Positions 1-12,600 of a stretch of DNA of 56,973 nucleotides are shown piece after piece. Within the stretch, counting starts at the first letter, position 1. Each line of letters opens with the position of its first letter. Location: IMG/VR virus record IMGVR_UViG_3300025120_000061, positions 1 through 56,973 of that record, one strand, 5' to 3'. The notes under the pieces are model-generated. The model searched no databases. It was given only the letters and a program-made list of their open reading frames with translations, and was not told where the DNA came from. The stretch is from a virus. The position numbers were made by a program, and so were the translations under genes.

Positions 1-570
1 ATCCCAGGTTAAAACGTGGTTAGTTGTTGGTGTGCCTGTGTAGTCTACATTGCCTAAATCATTTAAAGGAGCGGCAGCAATACGAGCATCTGCTCTTGCA
101 TCTGTATAATACAAGTTTGTTTGTTCCGGCAAGTCTGCTGTGCTAACTTGATTTGAACCAGTACCAAAGTCAATCATTGTGTCTTTGATTTGGTCGTTAC
201 CAATACTAATCGCTCCACTTGAAACTGTAATACCAGCACCTGCGCTAATATGAGCTCTTACTTCTGCTGCACTCGGACCAGTGTATGTAATTACACCTGT
301 ACTACTATTGTATGCTAGGCTTCCATCGCCACCAGCATCAGTTACACTAATACTAGCTCTAGCTCTTGCATCTGTATAATACAAGTTAGTATTCTCCGTA
401 ATATTTGCAGTTGTAATTGTTACTGCATTACTAGTTGGACTAACTCCATTAACTGTTTTTACATAGGCGCCTTCAATTGTAGTGGTACGTCCATCTAGGT
501 CGGTAAAGTTGCCGTCCAATTGGGTATGTGTGAGTGCAGTACTTTTACTTGCTCTTAGTGTAATTGTCAT
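1..570 (-). CDS. Tail-fibre-like structural protein, C-terminus cut by window edge
   Basis: The frame is open from an ATG at 570 to the left edge, giving 190 residues without a stop. It begins MTITLRASKSTALTHTQLDG and contains two copies of a motif NLYYTDARA (roughly residues 55 and 150), which recurs in fibre and other virion proteins of marine T4-like phages. A GGAG ribosome site lies 8 bases upstream and a late-promoter sequence GATAAATA at 596-603 points at it. It follows the giant gene on the same strand. I infer a tail-fibre or adhesin component; the receptor-binding end is outside the window, so the function is not proven. Confidence 0.75.
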   Translation of the reverse strand, partial: MTITLRASKSTALTHTQLDGNFTDLDGRTTTIEGAYVKTVNGVSPTSNAVTITTANITENTNLYYTDARARASISVTDAGGDGSLAYNSSTGVITYTGPSAAEVRAHISAGAGITVSSGAISIGNDQIKDTMIDFGTGSNQVSTADLPEQTNLYYTDARADARIAAAPLNDLGNVDYTGTPTTNHVLTWD

Positions 571-595
571 TCTTTAAACTCCGCGCCTGTTACAA

Positions 596-603
596 TATTT
601 ATC
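596..603 (-). promoter_or_regulatory. T4-type late promoter (GATAAATA)
   Basis: On the minus strand the sequence reads GATAAATA, one base from the T4 late consensus TATAAATA. It lies between the giant gene's stop and the ATG at 570, in the position expected for a late promoter of the left-edge fibre gene. Confidence 0.6.
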
Positions 604-608
604 AACCA

Positions 609-3600
609 TTAAAACAGTCTCTCGACATAGTCATCGTCGACGTAGTTATCTTCCACGTATTCTGCTGCATTTAGTTCTGCTTTATAGTTTGGTACTTGTG
701 CTTGACATGCTTTCAAGAAGTTAGCATTTGTTGTTGAACTTTGTTGTAAACCAAGTCCATCTGCGGCTACTCCTGATCCTAAATCATACCATGTCTTTGT
801 ATGTGTATCTGCTGCAGGCAAATATTGATCTTTACCTCCATCTACTACTAAGAAGCCAGGGACAACACGATTTAGTATTGGTGTACCGCCTGTTCCTCTG
901 CGCAAGCCAGTTATATAGTTGTCTGTTGTGTTAATTTCCCAGTAAGTTACACGTTCTGCACCCACAAACACAACACCCGGGTACTCACTATTAACATCTA
1001 CTTGAGGTAGAACGCTTGCATCTTTGACATAAATCTTTGTGTCTGTTAAAAGAACATCTGTGGCAATTTCTGTAGTAGCATCTTTACACATTCTCAAATA
1101 TTCAACAGTGCCATTCATGTCTTGGAAGATTCTAAATCCAGTGCTTGGCTGTATTTGATTCTCAATAATATGTGTAATTACAACAACACTTGTACCACTA
1201 ATAGTTGCTTGTATTTGAGTACTCATTACTATTTCTGCACCATTAGTAATATAATCACCTGGATGTAGTCTTACGCCATTTACTGTTACCCAGAAGTTGT
1301 TAACATTAGTTACAGTTCTATCTAGGTCGTATGTACCAACTGTGCCTGAAACTACACTACGATCAAATCCAGCAGTGTCAAAATTAACTTCGTCAAATTC
1401 GTCAATGACTGTGGTTGAGCCTGTGCCTTGTCCAACATGTACTTTTGTTTGTATACGCAATGGATCATGATTAGCAAACGTGTTGACACGCATTGTGCTT
1501 GAACTTGAAAAACTTACACTGCCATCAATAGTAATCTCTTGCCCGTCACCACTGATGCTATACTCTGCACTTGCACGGTTGTATACAATAACTGTATCAC
1601 CATCAGCCGGTGCTGTGGTCATTGTAATAAATGCAACGCCTGCTGTTGCAGTGTAATCAATATTACGAACTGCATTAAGTGTTGTATTTGTGCTTTGTTG
1701 TATAACTGCAACACCAATATCGCCTGGATTAACAATTGTTGTTTCACCAGCAGTTGTTGAAATATTAAACTGCGTAGTTGATCCATCACCTGAATGATAC
1801 TTGCTGTTTGCCGGACGCAATCTTACGCCATCGATTTCAACAATTGTATTTGCATCTAGTGGCTGTGCATAGTTTACAGTGTTAGTTAAACTGTAGGTAT
1901 AAGTGCCTGCTGAGAGTGTTGTTGTTTGCAGTTTGTATTTGCTTGGTGCATCTCTACTTGTTGCTTGATTAAATGTAAACACATGAATTTGCGCATCTGC
2001 TGCTGGTGCAGTAGCAAATGTCATAGTAGTTTTTCCATCTGACGCTGCAAATACTGGACTAGTTTCTACACCATTAACAAACACAAGACTTTGTAAAACG
2101 TTACTAGGATCGTTAGCAAGGATGAATATCTCTTGTATTCCATCGCCCTCAAAAGTAAACTCGCCTACCATTTTTTCACCAGTTTGTCCGTATGCATAAA
2201 CATGTAATATGTCTGTTACACTAAGCGGACTACTAAGCGTGATAGTTTTTGTTTTAAAGTTTGTTGTGAAATTGTATTCACGCACTGCGTTTCTGTAAAC
2301 AATTAATGTATTGTAATCATCTGCACTCTTGTCTGTTCTTCCATAATTAAAATCTGTAACCACCCCAGTTGCATCAGTAAAACTGACATAGCGAATTTCC
2401 ATTGCATTGCCATCACCTTCATAATCATGACTTGCGTGACTGTATACTTCCATGTCAAGTGTGTCATATACTCTGCCTGGTACTAGTTCTTCTGGAGCAT
2501 GACTGTTATAGGTATCAACAAATCCAGCACCATCAATATTAATATCTTCTGGGCGTGTGCCTAGTGCTAGGTCTGTAAACAAACTAGTAATAGTAGTGTC
2601 AAGTCCTGCTAGAACTGCAAGTCCGTCACTGTCAATCTCAAAGTTATCAAACGCAATAACATCAAAGTTGCCACTGTCAAAGCCAGGGTCTTGGTCAAAG
2701 TTAGGACCATCAATTTTAGTACCTAAATATCCTGTTCCTTTTTGTAGTTGCTCTAAATCATCACCAATCATTCCATCGACTGGGTAGTAGTAAGCAGCAA
2801 TTCTGTCTGCAGTATTTGTAAAATCCGCATCATCTTTAACTGTTAATACAGGAGTACCACTAGCGTTTTCTACACTGAATGTTGCACCACTTGTAAATGA
2901 TACTACACAATCATATACTTCTTGTTTACCAATTACAGTATTTTGATAAGAAATTACATCTCCTGCTGTATATGCAGTGCTTGCTGCCCAATCTTTAACG
3001 CTACTTGTGTATGTAATACGGTCAAACTTAATAGTTGTATCAAAACTTCTTACTGTTGTGTTTACAAGTCTTGGACTTACTAGTATACCTGTTCCGCTGC
3101 CTGTGATAGTGATAGTTGGCTCCGCGGTATACCCGCTGCCTTTGTTTGTCATTGTAATACTAATAATAGAACTACCATTTGTCTTAGCGACTGCAACTGC
3201 TTGTACTCCACCTGCTAGTTGCGGTGCACTAATTGTTACTGTTGGATCAGTAATATACCCAGTGCCTGCACTTACAACCTGGATGCTGTTCAGAATATAA
3301 CCATAGTTCTCACTCCAAGGCTTGTTAAGGCCTTGTGTTTGTAATATTTCATCTCCACTACGCTCGCCGCTTGGCTTACGGAAGTAGCGCAAACTTTCAT
3401 CATAATAAGTATGCACATCAAAGTCTGTGGTATCACTTCCATATGTGTCCACCTTATCATACTTGCTTACATACTCACGAATCTTAGTTTTGTATGGTTT
3501 TACTTCGTTAATAAAGTCTTCAATGAAGTTTGTGTTATCAAACTTAAATGTATTGTACTGATCTAAACTACGAATCTTATGTGCAACTGTAATAAATGAT

Positions 3601-6600
3601 GTCTTAAACAACCAGTCTTGACTAAAATTATTTTCGTTAAGTGCATACTCCATCAAGCGGAAGAACAGTTCGTTCATGTTAATTTCGTAATCACCAACAA
3701 ATACATCTGTTTTTAATGCTTCAACAATCTGTCTTATCTCTTGTGCAGGCACTTTGTCAAATGCAGTAAAGTCAAATCCGTCATTATCAAAACCTGTTGC
3801 TTCAAAGTTGCTATTTGTTGTTGCAAAACTATACAGACTTGCGTTCAACTGCAGTGTGCCGCGTTCAATAATAACTTCATCCCAGCCTGTGTCGGTCTTA
3901 GCAAACATACTGAAGTTGCCTTCATCATTGCTGGTTACTTTAGCAATGTCGCCTGTCACTGCACTGGTAAGTGTAAGCAGGTCTGCTTCCAGTGTGACTT
4001 GATAAGCAGGCACTGTAGTTGCATCATAACCTGTTGCAAAATATGTTGCATAGTCCCAATAGTCTGATGTATTATAACCCTGAATATTTGATAACAGCCA
4101 ACTCTTGTCTGCCTGCAATGTATAAATGGTCCAGTAATCACTTTGGTTTTCATCTTCTAGAACTAGTACTTTATATCCTGTGCTTAAGATAGCAGTGTTA
4201 AGGAAATCTCTTTCCTGACTTGAATCAACAGTGATGTTATATTCACCACTGTTAACTGTAGGAATATTCTCACTGCTTAGTAGTTTTGTCAGGCTTGAGT
4301 TTCTAGCAAATGGTGCTTTTACGAGAACACTGTTTGTATACTGTGTTAGAACTTTAAGTGCTGCGGCACGGTTAACAAACATGCCTTGACGCGGTTGTGT
4401 AAGTACTCCGTACTTTTCAACTTCACTTAGGAATGGATCCGGGACAGGATTTCCTACACTGTCACTACCTGCTAAACTGTCAACAAGTTTTGTATACATT
4501 CTTGCTGGGATATCCTGATCAGTATTACCTCTGCCATATAGCTCAAACTCGCTATGCAGTATGCCCTCGTTTTTAACAACGTCATAGTTAATGCTTAATA
4601 CAACATCTTTGTCTGCAAAGTATTGTTTACAGTTAAAGAGCGCAACTGCATCTGTGTCTAAGAACGCAACGTGCGGTAAGCCTGCTGCTTTAGGATCTTC
4701 TATAAGACTACGCACACTGTCTGCACTGATAGTTCTAAACTCTGCATCACTAGGAACACTTGTAATGTCCTTAACCCAGAAGTAGTAGCGAGGCTGTGTG
4801 CTGTCTGTTTTACTTTCATATACATTTGCTATGTTAAACTGTGTAATATCTTTAACTGTGCCTTCGCCAGTATACTGACTTGGAGGAGTTGTGCTTTCAA
4901 TCCATTCGTAAACATCAATGCTGCTTCCAGGAAATGCTTGCGCCCAATAGTTTGTGCGGAAATTAATATTACCCTGTTCTGCATTTAGATAATGCACAGT
5001 GCTTGTATCCCACCAGAGTCTATTTTTGTATTTGTAGTTCCAAAGATTGTTGTACATTGCAGGATCTGCATGACTTACATAACTAAGTTCTGCACTTGCT
5101 ACCCCTGCAATCTTGCCTTTTGCTGGATCAATATAATCAAGGAAAACTTTAACTTCGCCGTCACGTTTGTTATAAAGTGCAACACGGTTAATTTGACTTA
5201 CGTCAACTCTTGTGCCTTCACTGCGTAGTACATTCCAACTGCCTGCTCTTGTATTGTTGTTAAACTCATATACACTTCCACTATTGTTATAAGTTGTAGT
5301 GCCGCTGGTTGTTGTATCGTTAGGCGCACCGACAAATATTCTGTTGTCATTGTATACAACTGCGCTGCCAAATTGATCTAATTCAAGAATGTTTGTGCTT
5401 TTAAGTTGCTGACCGAACACCATCTTACTTGGGTCTACGATGGTTGGAGCATTTGGATTTAGTAATTCGTAGGCATATACTGCGCCACTTTGTGTACGTC
5501 TATCAGTAAATGTTGTACCGCTTTGATCAAACGTTGTTGTTGCACTAAGATAGTTTTCACTGTTTGTATTTGTTTCGATGTCAAAACCTGTTGCAAGCAT
5601 TGTACTTGCTTTATCACTGGCAATAACAAGATTGCGTGTATCCGAATATGCGCTTGCACTATTATGAACATGTTTGTCAAATGCAACTTTTTCACCAAAG
5701 TTTTCATTTTCAAATGCCTGCGGATGACTAATTTTTTGTGTTAGTTTAAACGGATCAACAACTGCTCCACTTTGGAAACTTGTTCCCGTGCCTGGCATAA
5801 CGCTTAGTTTATTGTAAAGTTCTGTATTGGTTGTTGTAATAACAAGTTGATCAGCACTGTTTTTACTTGCAGTTACACCTGGGATATTTGCTGCAATAAT
5901 ATCTGCTGCTAGGTCTGCAGGATCTGTGCTTGAACTACTTGCTGTTACTTCACGATCATCAATGAACAATGTGTGTCCGCTTGTAATGCTATAAGTACCA
6001 CCTTGTTTACTAGTCACACTAGCATAGTTTTTGCCTGCGTCCTGTAGAATGAATACGCTGCCTGTGTTAGGATTTGTTTCATCTTCGCCAGGACTACCGA
6101 TAGCAATAACACTGCCTTTAGTATCAATACCGACACTAATGCCAAACTGCTCTTCGCCATTGGTCTCATCATCCAGATCCAACTGATCAATCTGCTGCAT
6201 CTGCGTAAATGTACCTGTGTACACTTGAATTATGTCACCTGCTGCAGGTGTAGTTTTGAAAGTTATAGTTTTACTTGCACGAGTATAAAATCCATCAGTT
6301 GATCCATCATTGTCCACTGGAACATCAGTATTATTTGTTTCAATTTGTAATACACCGTTTATTTCAACGTAAATTTTTGTTTGCAATGTGTTAGTTGTTG
6401 TAAATGCTTTTGCTGTGCCATCCGCAATAAACTTCTCAACATACTGCGCATAAAGATATGCTTCACCACTGTTTGCTTTGGCACTAATAGTTGCATTTGG
6501 CGCACCAACAATTACTCGTTTACCTGTGTAATCACAATCAATGCTGTGTCCAAAGGCACCACTGCCTGCTGTGTAATTACCAATTTCTCTGAAGTAATCC

Positions 6601-9600
6601 TGTTGTCTTACAACAACTTGTAGTGTGTTTGCTGGCGCACTACCAAATGTTATTACAGCACCACTTAGTGTAAAGTCTTTTGTTGGCAAATATACTTTGC
6701 CATTGCCATCCACAACATTAAGTGCAGAAATATTGACTGGTGTAAAGTCTAGTGTAAACCCAGTAGCACTTCCATTTCCAGTAAGAGTAAATGTTCTTTC
6801 ATTTGCAGCAACTAGATCAATAAGCGTATATACATATATTTTATTATCGCCTGGTGCACCAATAAACAAATATCTGCCATTGCCGCTCATTGCCATACTA
6901 AAACCAAATTTGTGACTAGAACCTAGTCCGCTTGGACGTATTGCTGGTCTGCGGTTAAATGTTCCTATGCTGTCTATGTAATAAGGGAACGCAGCACCTT
7001 TGCCACTCTCTGTATCAGGAGCACCTACGATTGCATAGTCTGTAGCAATTGCTAGACTAGCACCAAAACTATCCAAACTGTCGCCGATTGTTGCTGCACT
7101 TATGTTATTACCTTCAAGAAGTATGCCGCTTTCACTGCGCACATAGGGCACAATAGTGCCGCTTCCGTTTGCAGGAGCACCTACAAGTGCTAGTGTACTT
7201 GCACTATTAATAGCAATGCTGTTACCATATAGGTCATCTGCATTAATAGGACTTGCTTCTTTAACACCAGTTGTTGTCCACGGGCGAGCATTTTGTAGCA
7301 CTTGCCAATCGCCGTCATTATCCTTGTCTATCCAAACTAGTTCTTTACTGTCCCATCCACTTACAGGTGTGTATGTACTAAGATCACTTGGTTGTGCAAA
7401 ACGTACACTACTAAGTTTATACATTGGAATACGCACATCCTGTATGTCTACTTCTGTATTTGCATCTACAACTGTAAACTTGTTTGGACTACTAACTTCA
7501 TAAATTTTAGCAACTTTGCCAATTGGTTGTGCTGCGCGGACAATAACATAGTCGTCTGCTACAAGTCCATGATTACGATCTGTGGTGTATATTAAGTAGC
7601 CGTTTCCTGTGCTTTCAACACTGATCACTGTGCTTAGTGTTTCATCAATTCTACGCATACCCCAGGTATTTGTAGCATCAGTTGCAACCCAAATCTTTTT
7701 ACCTTTACCAAGTTCGTCAATGCGTGAACTTAGTGCTTCCAGATCATCATTGCTAAACACTGTAAAGTCAACATCATCTAATCTTGCGTAACCTGCACTG
7801 TCTAAATCATTCAGTGTTAAACTGCTTGAATTTCTTGTAGCAAATACACTGCCAGTATAGTTGTTAGGTGTTTTATAAAGATCTTTTTCCTGCACATGGT
7901 AATGACCAAGAGTGTCTGGTTTTGACTCTCCATCAGCATGATAGTGCAAAACAAACGGATTGTTTGTTGCTTGATCTTCTGGTATGATTGTTTCAATAAT
8001 TTGATTACTATCAATACTGCCAAACTCTCCAACACGGAAAGCCCACTCTTCAAAGTAGTCAATGCTTTGATCCAAATTGGAAAGTTCTGCATCAATAAGT
8101 TTGTTAATTGCTGCACCAGTGCCTTTTTGCTTTAGCATGCCCTGGTAGAATTTTACTTGACTAACATCGTCCAGCCCCAATCCTTGCAAATAATCTTTGT
8201 TATTAAATCCAATAGTACCTTTGCCTAGTTTGTCAACTCCATCTTCTAGATTTAAGTTGTCAATTTCAAAGAAGTTTTTGAAACTGTTTGCTTTGTTAGT
8301 TAAATTCTTAACAAGTCCAGTTGTAATATTATCTGCAACTGTCCAGTCGTTGTAGTCAAATATTGCACTAGCATCAACACTATATTTTGCTACATAGTTT
8401 TTACCTTGATAACTTACAATGTCACCTTTTTTGTAATCTGTATAGGTAAGCCAAATATTAATCTTATCTTCATTAATAAAGAAGCCTGGTGCATGCAGTG
8501 TACCATTCCAATCTCCGCTCTTTGCGCCAATTAGTTTTAGTCTGCTATGTCTGTTGCCAAGCTCTGGCTGAAAGATGACATCATTAAAGATTGTTGTATT
8601 ATTAAACACAAGAACATGTTCGTATTGAATAGGATCAATTTGCACACTATATAGTTGCGTATTATCTGTGTCAACTCTAATTTCCGTCACATTATCGATT
8701 CTACTCACATCGTAATATTTTGGATTAATGATACTACCGTTTGCATCTTTTAGTGCGCCGCCATTCGTTAGATCATCTGCAGTCGCATACGCTCTATTAA
8801 CTGTTAGCAGATCACTGAACGGGCTTACCACAATTACACTATCAACTGTCCATTTTTGATTTGTCCAGAATGCAAATTCTTTCCCTGAACTTACAAAATC
8901 GTTCTTTTCACCTGTACCAGTTGTTCCATCAAATACAAAGCCTCGACTCTGCAAATATCTTTGATAACTTACTAGGAAATCAAACACCTGTTGTTTGTTT
9001 GTGATAACTGTGCCGTACGGAATGTTTACTATCTTATTGTCAAAGTCGGTGTATTCAAAGTAAACGTCTTCGCCTACAACAACACGATTAGGTTCTGTAC
9101 CAGTTGAACTTGGAACAATCTTAAAGAATGGATTTTCAATATCATAACCCTGTATTTCATAACCGTCACTGCGCTGAATAATCTGCACACCACTGTATAC
9201 TACACGCTCTAGTGGCAAACTCTTTTTAGTATAGACACTTAAATCTTCATCAGGTATGAAGATGTTTTCACTTTGGCTGCTAGGTGTTACACTTTCTGCA
9301 ACAACTTTGAGAAACTTTTTATCAGTGAAGCCAGCCATACCGTAGCACAAGTTAAGCTCTAGGTTATTAATCTTTGTAATTTCATCATCAATACTATAGC
9401 CATTGAACCTAATGAACTCACTGATAAACTGGTTATAACCTTCAACTCTAAGTATGTCACTGTTGCCATTACTTTGTCCGTGCATTTTATAGTCAGCAAT
9501 GCTAGGTCTATAACTCTTATTCTTTTGCAATATCTGATCGTATTGTGTATTGTTTTCATACATGTTTGTATCAAACATTAGTGTACCATACATTGCAGGT

Positions 9601-12600
9601 TTAATTGTACTAGCTAGAATTTGTAACACAAACGGATATTCGCTACTGCGTCTCCATGCTGTTTCTGCTGGGCTACCATCACTGTATACCCAGTCGTCGT
9701 CTACATTTGTTTGGTATGCATCTTGCACCAAGAAATCTTTTGGTGCTTTCAAGTTTCCTTGTTCATCAACTGGAATAATGCTTAGTAGAGCTGGACGTTG
9801 ACGTCTTGTTTCAGTAGTGTATGTTGTACTTGATGTATCACTATATAACTTGCCGTCTCGAAGATCTTCCCAAAGCACAGTGTTACCCGCTGTATAAGGT
9901 GCTACACCATAACGTGCATCCCACCAGTTTGGCTTATCACTAAGTCCTAGCATTTCCCAAGGTGTAGTATGAGGTGTATCTGTATCATAGAACCAACGAT
10001 ATATATTACGCCAGTATCCAGGAAGTCTTGTCTTAGTTATTTTTTCAACGCTATTACGATAATTCCATGTAAAGCCATTGTTAGCATCAACAGTTGTGTT
10101 AGGTGCTGTCTTTACTTTATTGCGCAGTGCCCACTCGCCGTAGTAACTGCGACTAATGTTATTTGATTCGCTGAGATCAGAAAGTGTGCTACGGAAGTAA
10201 CCTGGAACAACATCTGCATAATCAAACAAATCTTTGCTGTACTGTGTCTTAATGTTATTGTAGATGCGTTTTTCTAGTTCTAGTAAAACATTGTCTCTTA
10301 TATCGCCCCAGCCAACCCAAATGCTGCCGTCATGTCCTTCTACAACTGTTTTAGGTGTAGCGTATGTCGAGTCTGTGAAGATAGCAGGTGTAAACTTGTA
10401 CCACAATCCCATTTTACTTGGCGTTGGTGGAACAAAACTGCCGTTAGTTTCTGTGTATTCTACAATAGTAACTTTGTCATCTACGTTCAATCCAACTGTT
10501 GCGACACCAAGATTAGTTGTTGTAAGTGTTACTTTTGCTTCTACTGTATCGAATGCATAGTCTTTGCCTTCAACAAGAAGATCAGCAACACCAGTACTAA
10601 CAGGTGTGTGATAAACTAGCACTCCTTGGTTACTGATTGCAGTTAAGTCAAACTGTGTGTTAAATTCAAATTCTGTTTCTGTAGCGTCATCAATGGTATA
10701 AACCAGCTGTGACTTTTGTGTGCCCCATGGTAGCATATCACTGTAGTAGAAAGGAAACGCACTGGTTTTCTTTCCTGCCATGTGTGTTAAAATATCATCT
10801 ACACATTTACTAGGATTTGTTAAATCTAAATCTAGTTTATTAATGTTGTCAATGAACTTGTTTTTAAACTTTGTATATTCATTTTTAACATACTTGATAC
10901 TATCAATTGTATTTGCTGTTTTATTAGTTAGTGCATACATAGGCAGTATCATGCCTGCACTGTGCTGCAAAATATTACCATGATATGCTCTGTAGTTCAC
11001 ATCACGAATATTACTCTTACCAGGAGCAACGCCTGCAAATGTCTTAATTTGCTGACTTATGTCAAGAGTGTGATTACGCATTTGTCCCAGTGTAAGTGTA
11101 TCAAATGTTGCATTACCTGCATTACGTTCTAGATTATCTGGAACTTCATAGAAACTATCTATTGCTTTAGTATTACTAACAAACTTGATAGTTACAACAT
11201 CATTTACAGCCAGTGCAGTTGTGAATACAACATACTCTCTTTCATACTGAACAAGATGTGTATATTCACTAGGATATTTAAACTTGCCATTTACAAATAC
11301 TTGCAAGGGTTGCCTAACTTTAGTTGTATCAACACTTGCGCCAATTTCAAAACTATAAAGTTCATTTATTACATCATAACTTACAACTTGGTATTGTGTG
11401 CTATGTTCAACTGTTTTAGTCCAGCCGTTATATAGTACTCTGTTACCCGCGATGTCAAATTGGTGTGCATGTCCACTGCGCACAATAACATTGGTATTGC
11501 CTGTGCTTTTTGTATACTGGAACTTGTCACTATCAAAATTATTGTCAAAAACAATATCACCCAGTGTGTTAAAGTTTCTATAGGTTAGTCCGAAGTTTAA
11601 AACTGTGTCCGGATTTGCGTTATTATTGCGCTTGTAACTGAATAACTTACTTCCAACAAAATTACTACTTGGATACTTTGTTGTATCACTAAAACTTGTA
11701 TGATCCGGATCAAAGACGTCAAACAATGGGTCTTGGTTAAGTGCTGTCTTCTGCTGTGCTTGTGTCCATGTAGTGCCGTTTAGCCAATATTGTTTACCTT
11801 GATTGTTTGAACCTAGTGTACTTAACACGCAGTTGCCATCAACTACTGTGCCTATAGCAACTAGATTGATAATTTCACTAGTTGTTGCGTCACTGTCTTG
11901 GTCAATTATGTCTACACGATAAATTTTATTTCTAGTATCTGCATCTGTGTCTGCGCTAAAAATAACTGTGTTATCTTGTTGTAAATCAATACCATCAGCA
12001 AAGTAACCCAATGTGCCATTAACATTGCTTAGTGCATCTACTTGTGTTGTATCCACTACTGTTACTGGAGTAACACTGCTTGTTCCCATGTTGAACAGTT
12101 CTAGTCCACTGTGGAATTCTACGATAGGACGCTTTGCTCTTGCAGCATCATCAATATCTGCAGTGAAGCTGTTATACGTTGCAGTTGCTTCAATAACTTC
12201 TCTGTGGAACCAACGGTTGCCGCGACTCCACGCATTTCTGTCTGAACTACTGCGATTAACAACAATATAATCCTGATCTATAGGAGCATTTAGTGTGCCA
12301 TCCCAGCCGCCTGCATCGTATGCTACAGTATCGAATCCATCACTAGTACTGTTAGTATAAGTTTCCGGAGTAAGCATTTCATCTACAGGTGTAAGTGTAA
12401 TACCCTGAGGTTGACCTACACCTTCAACAAAATATTCTCTGTCTGCATAGGTGCTTGGTGTGATGTCGCTGTTGAATTCAACTTTTAAACCGTTAGTAAA
12501 CTTAACGCTGTTAGCACTAGTAAAAGTTTGTTTACCTAGTATATCATTTTCAACATCAATTGCTGGAACCACGTCAACATCTACAAGTTGAATTTTGCCA

